NCBI GenBank assembly: GCA_017478685.1
Contig: JAFVDC010000138.1
Coordinates: forward strand, 1-7,079
DNA length: 7,079 nt
Direction of reading: 5' to 3'
DNA from: Bacteroidales bacterium
GTDB taxonomy: Bacteria; Bacteroidota; Bacteroidia; Bacteroidales; UBA932
Shown: positions 5,072 to 7,079 of the stretch, one piece after another
Position numbering within the stretch: position 1 is the first letter of the stretch
Layout: the number at the start of each line of letters is the position of its first letter
Translations under genes and position numbers: made by a program
Notes under the pieces: generated by a model
What the model saw: the letters and a program-made list of their open reading frames with translations, nothing else
Told to the model about the DNA's origin: nothing
The model's database searches: none

Positions 5072-6805
5072 ATGAGCGAGTATATTGTATCGGCCCGCAA
5101 GTACAGGCCGGATTCCTTTGAGTCGCTGGTAGGCCAGGACACCATTGCAAGGACGCTGTCAAACTCCATCAAGAGGGGGCAGCTGGCGCACGCGTACCTT
5201 TTCTGCGGCCCGCGCGGCGTAGGTAAGACCACCACGGCGCGTATCTTTGCCAAGATGATAAACTGCTCAAACCCGGGCCCGGACATGGAGCCCTGCGGGC
5301 AGTGCGAGTCCTGCGTGAGTTTCCAGGAGGGCCGAAGCTACTGCATCCATGAGCTGGACGCAGCCTCCAACAACTCCGTGGAGGACATCAAGGCCCTAAT
5401 GGATCAGGTGCAGGTGCCGCCCCAGGTGGGAAAGTACAGCGTGTACATCATAGACGAGGTTCACATGCTGTCCCAGAGCGCTTTCAACGCCTTCCTCAAA
5501 ACCCTTGAGGAACCACCGGCACATGCCATCTTCATCCTGGCCACAACGGAAAAGCACAAGATTCTCCCCACCATCCTCAGCCGCTGCCAAACATACGACT
5601 TCAACCGTATCAGCATCTCCGACATGGTGAAAAACCTTAGGGGAATAGCGGAGAAAGAAGGCGTTACCATAGACGACGAATCCCTTCATGTAATAGCCTC
5701 CAAGGCCGATGGCGCCATGCGCGACGCCCTCACCATCTTTGACCAGACGGTGGCCTTCTGCGGAACCAACGTTGTCTACGAAGACGTAAAACGCAACCTG
5801 GGAGTGCTGGACTACCACTACAGTTTCTCAATTGTGGACGCAGCCCTTTCCGGAGACTACGCAACATGTTTCAAGATTCTGGACGAAGTCCTTGCAAAGG
5901 GGTTCAACGCCCTCCACTTCGTGGGGTCTCTCAGTGAGCATCTCCGTAACCTTGTTGTGGCCAAGACCGGCGGCCTGGAGCCTCTCCTGGAGCTTCCGGA
6001 TTCCCTCAAGCAGCGCTACTCGGAGCAAGGCGCCCGCACGTCGCTGGCGTTCCTGTATCAGGCCCTTGGCATTACCACGGCCTGCGAAACCGGCTACAAG
6101 GCTGCCGTAAATCCCCGTCTCCACATAGAGTTCACCCTCATGCGGCTGTGCTTTATCCAGAATAAGCCTTCGGCGGGGGCAGAGGCTCCATCTTCCGCGT
6201 CGCTTCGCGACCCTATCCGGGCAAATGCTCCAGATGGAGCCTCTGCCCCCACCGTGAAGCCTGCTACAATTCAGCCAAAACCCGTGGAAGCAGGGCAGCC
6301 TGCAGCAGCGGCGCAGCCCCGGAGGCGTGCACCCAAAACTGGTTCGGCCCTGTCAATGAGCGCAATTGCAGTGGAGAAGCCGGAAGAGACTCCCGATCAG
6401 GCCGGAAGTGACGATGCCGGGGACACCAGTCTGCCACAAGACGACGCCGTGCGTCTCAAGTGGAAGGAACTGGCTGGCCAGTACACGTCCAAACCTCGTC
6501 TTGCCAGCATGCTTTCCAGCGGAGAGATCAATCTCAGTGAGGCCGAAGGCGTGAAAATTGTAGAATTCGTGGTGATGAACGAGGCCCAGAAGCTGTGGGT
6601 GGAGGAAAAGATGCAGCGGGAACTTGAGACAAAGCTCCGTGAACTCCTTTCCTGCCGGAAAATAAACATCGTGGTGGCCGTCACCCCTGAAAAGGAGAAT
6701 GCCGAAAAAGTGCCCTACATGCCGGAAGAGAAGGCAAAGGACCTCATGGAAAAGAATCCCGCCGTACGTGACTTTGTTGCAGAACTCGGCCTTGACACTA
6801 AGTAA
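5072..6805 (+). CDS. dnaX: DNA polymerase III subunit gamma/tau
   Basis: AAA+ subunit of the clamp loader that opens and loads the beta clamp and, as tau, links polymerase cores. The 577-residue product has Walker A GPRGVGKT (46-53), a zinc module with Cys65, Cys75, Cys78 and Cys81, Walker B YIIDEVH (125-131), sensor 1 TT (158-159) and the SRC arginine-finger motif (170-172). The collar domain runs to about residue 360. A Pro/Ala-rich linker (~365-460) follows, then a C-terminal domain starting near LKWKELAGQY (462). The ATG at 5072 is chosen because family homology begins at MSEYIVSARKYRP; the upstream TTG at 5036 is the promoter -33 element. No A-rich slippery site like the E. coli tau/gamma frameshift signal is seen before the linker. 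A 76-nt palindromic element lies inside the linker. lptB follows after 2 nt, suggesting one operon. Confidence 0.96.
   Translation: MSEYIVSARKYRPDSFESLVGQDTIARTLSNSIKRGQLAHAYLFCGPRGVGKTTTARIFAKMINCSNPGPDMEPCGQCESCVSFQEGRSYCIHELDAASNNSVEDIKALMDQVQVPPQVGKYSVYIIDEVHMLSQSAFNAFLKTLEEPPAHAIFILATTEKHKILPTILSRCQTYDFNRISISDMVKNLRGIAEKEGVTIDDESLHVIASKADGAMRDALTIFDQTVAFCGTNVVYEDVKRNLGVLDYHYSFSIVDAALSGDYATCFKILDEVLAKGFNALHFVGSLSEHLRNLVVAKTGGLEPLLELPDSLKQRYSEQGARTSLAFLYQALGITTACETGYKAAVNPRLHIEFTLMRLCFIQNKPSAGAEAPSSASLRDPIRANAPDGASAPTVKPATIQPKPVEAGQPAAAAQPRRRAPKTGSALSMSAIAVEKPEETPDQAGSDDAGDTSLPQDDAVRLKWKELAGQYTSKPRLASMLSSGEINLSEAEGVKIVEFVVMNEAQKLWVEEKMQRELETKLRELLSCRKINIVVAVTPEKENAEKVPYMPEEKAKDLMEKNPAVRDFVAELGLDTK
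6175..6250. repeat. Palindromic element within dnaX (19-bp perfect inverted repeat)
   Basis: The arms GGGGGCAGAGGCTCCATCT (6175-6193) and AGATGGAGCCTCTGCCCCC (6232-6250) are perfect reverse complements. The 38-nt interior holds a second hairpin, GTCGC-TTC-GCGAC (6199-6211). GCTCC-AGAT-GGAGC (6227-6240) offers an alternative fold with the right arm. It is translated as part of the linker, between about residues 368 and 393 (including SASLRDPIRANAPDGASAP). No T tract follows, so it is not a terminator. The compact nested-palindrome form resembles REP-like or Rickettsia-palindromic-like elements that insert in frame into protein linkers. A relationship to any named family is not established. Confidence 0.75.
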
Positions 6806-6807
6806 AT

Positions 6808-7079
6808 ATGAAGTTAATCGCAGATAAAATTGTAAAGAAATACGGTGTCCGTACCGTCGTGAAGGGCGTATCCATGGAGGTGCAGCAAGGAGAGATTGTG
6901 GGCTTCCTCGGGCCCAACGGTGCCGGTAAAACCACCAGTTTCTACATGATTACGGGGCAGGTCAAGCCCAACGGTGGCCGAATTTACATCCAGGACGACG
7001 ACGGAACCATGACCGAAATCACCACCTTGCCCATGTACAAGAGGGCCCAGAGGGGTATAGGCTATCTTCCCCAGGAGGC
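6808..7079 (+). CDS. lptB: LPS export ABC transporter ATPase LptB (3' end outside window)
   Basis: The first 90 codons of an ABC ATPase that drives lipopolysaccharide extraction from the inner membrane with LptF, LptG and LptC. The start is MKLIADKIVKKYGVR, followed by VKGVSMEVQQGEIVGFLGPNGAGKTT with Walker A GPNGAGKT at residues 35-42. The sequence RAQRGIGYLPQE at the window edge is the LptB-type Q-loop region. The signature motif, Walker B and the rest lie beyond the window. The ATG at 6808 is 2 nt after the dnaX stop (TAA-AT-ATG), with no SD and no visible separate promoter, so expression probably depends on dnaX transcription and coupling. A LivF/LivG-type amino-acid ATPase is the closest alternative, but the Q-loop context favours LptB. 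Confidence 0.93.
   Translation, partial: MKLIADKIVKKYGVRTVVKGVSMEVQQGEIVGFLGPNGAGKTTSFYMITGQVKPNGGRIYIQDDDGTMTEITTLPMYKRAQRGIGYLPQE

Noticed and set aside
4876..5286. A 136-residue minus-strand frame spanning the rpsU-dnaX gap
   Set aside because: It crosses a terminator and the dnaX promoter, overlaps the dnaX N-terminus in antisense, and shows no domain.
6170..6260. Programmed frameshift or intrinsic terminator at the dnaX palindrome
   Set aside because: No slippery heptamer such as A AAA AAG precedes the stem, and no T tract follows it, so neither function is supported from sequence alone.

Overview
The window looks like ordinary chromosome from a member of the Bacteroidota, most likely an uncultured Bacteroidales species with GC-rich coding DNA. 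Three things point there. The bS21, SerRS, DnaX and LptB proteins have Bacteroidetes-type sequences. The intergenic promoters match the TTG / TAnnTTTG pattern of that phylum. Shine-Dalgarno sequences are absent upstream of every visible start except rpsU. A narrower placement is not supported by what can be seen.

Layout: serS (+, 1-1218) starts at the first base of the window. It converges on a two-gene minus-strand operon: a 732-residue EF-hand/membrane protein (4615-2417), followed after 2 nt by a 381-residue AAA-type ATPase (2414-1269). A short AT-rich region (4616-4717) carries two overlapping divergent promoters, one for this operon and one for rpsU (4718-4912, bS21). rpsU ends in a clear intrinsic terminator (4936-4969). 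dnaX (5072-6805) follows with its own promoter placed so close to the ATG that the mRNA should be leaderless or nearly so. lptB (6808 to the window end, truncated) starts 2 nt after the dnaX stop. No tRNA, rRNA, CRISPR array, transposase or origin was recognised, and no gene-free stretch exceeds 160 nt.

Role of the genes: serS, rpsU and dnaX are core information-processing genes, and lptB powers lipopolysaccharide export. The minus-strand pair is conserved-looking but functionally uncharacterised.

The main oddities are as follows. (1) serS has an in-frame TAA that cuts off a still recognisable 17-residue conserved C-terminal tail. (2) A perfect 19-bp inverted repeat spanning 76 nt lies inside the dnaX coding sequence, in the linker. 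(3) A sequence resembling a dispersed intergenic repeat is translated as part of the C-terminal tail of the EF-hand protein. (4) rpsU has a 10-nt perfect anti-SD match, and its product has Tyr54, fitting the bS21 autoregulation known in Bacteroidia. No clearly new multi-gene system is visible; the EF-hand/ATPase operon is the best candidate for undescribed biology.
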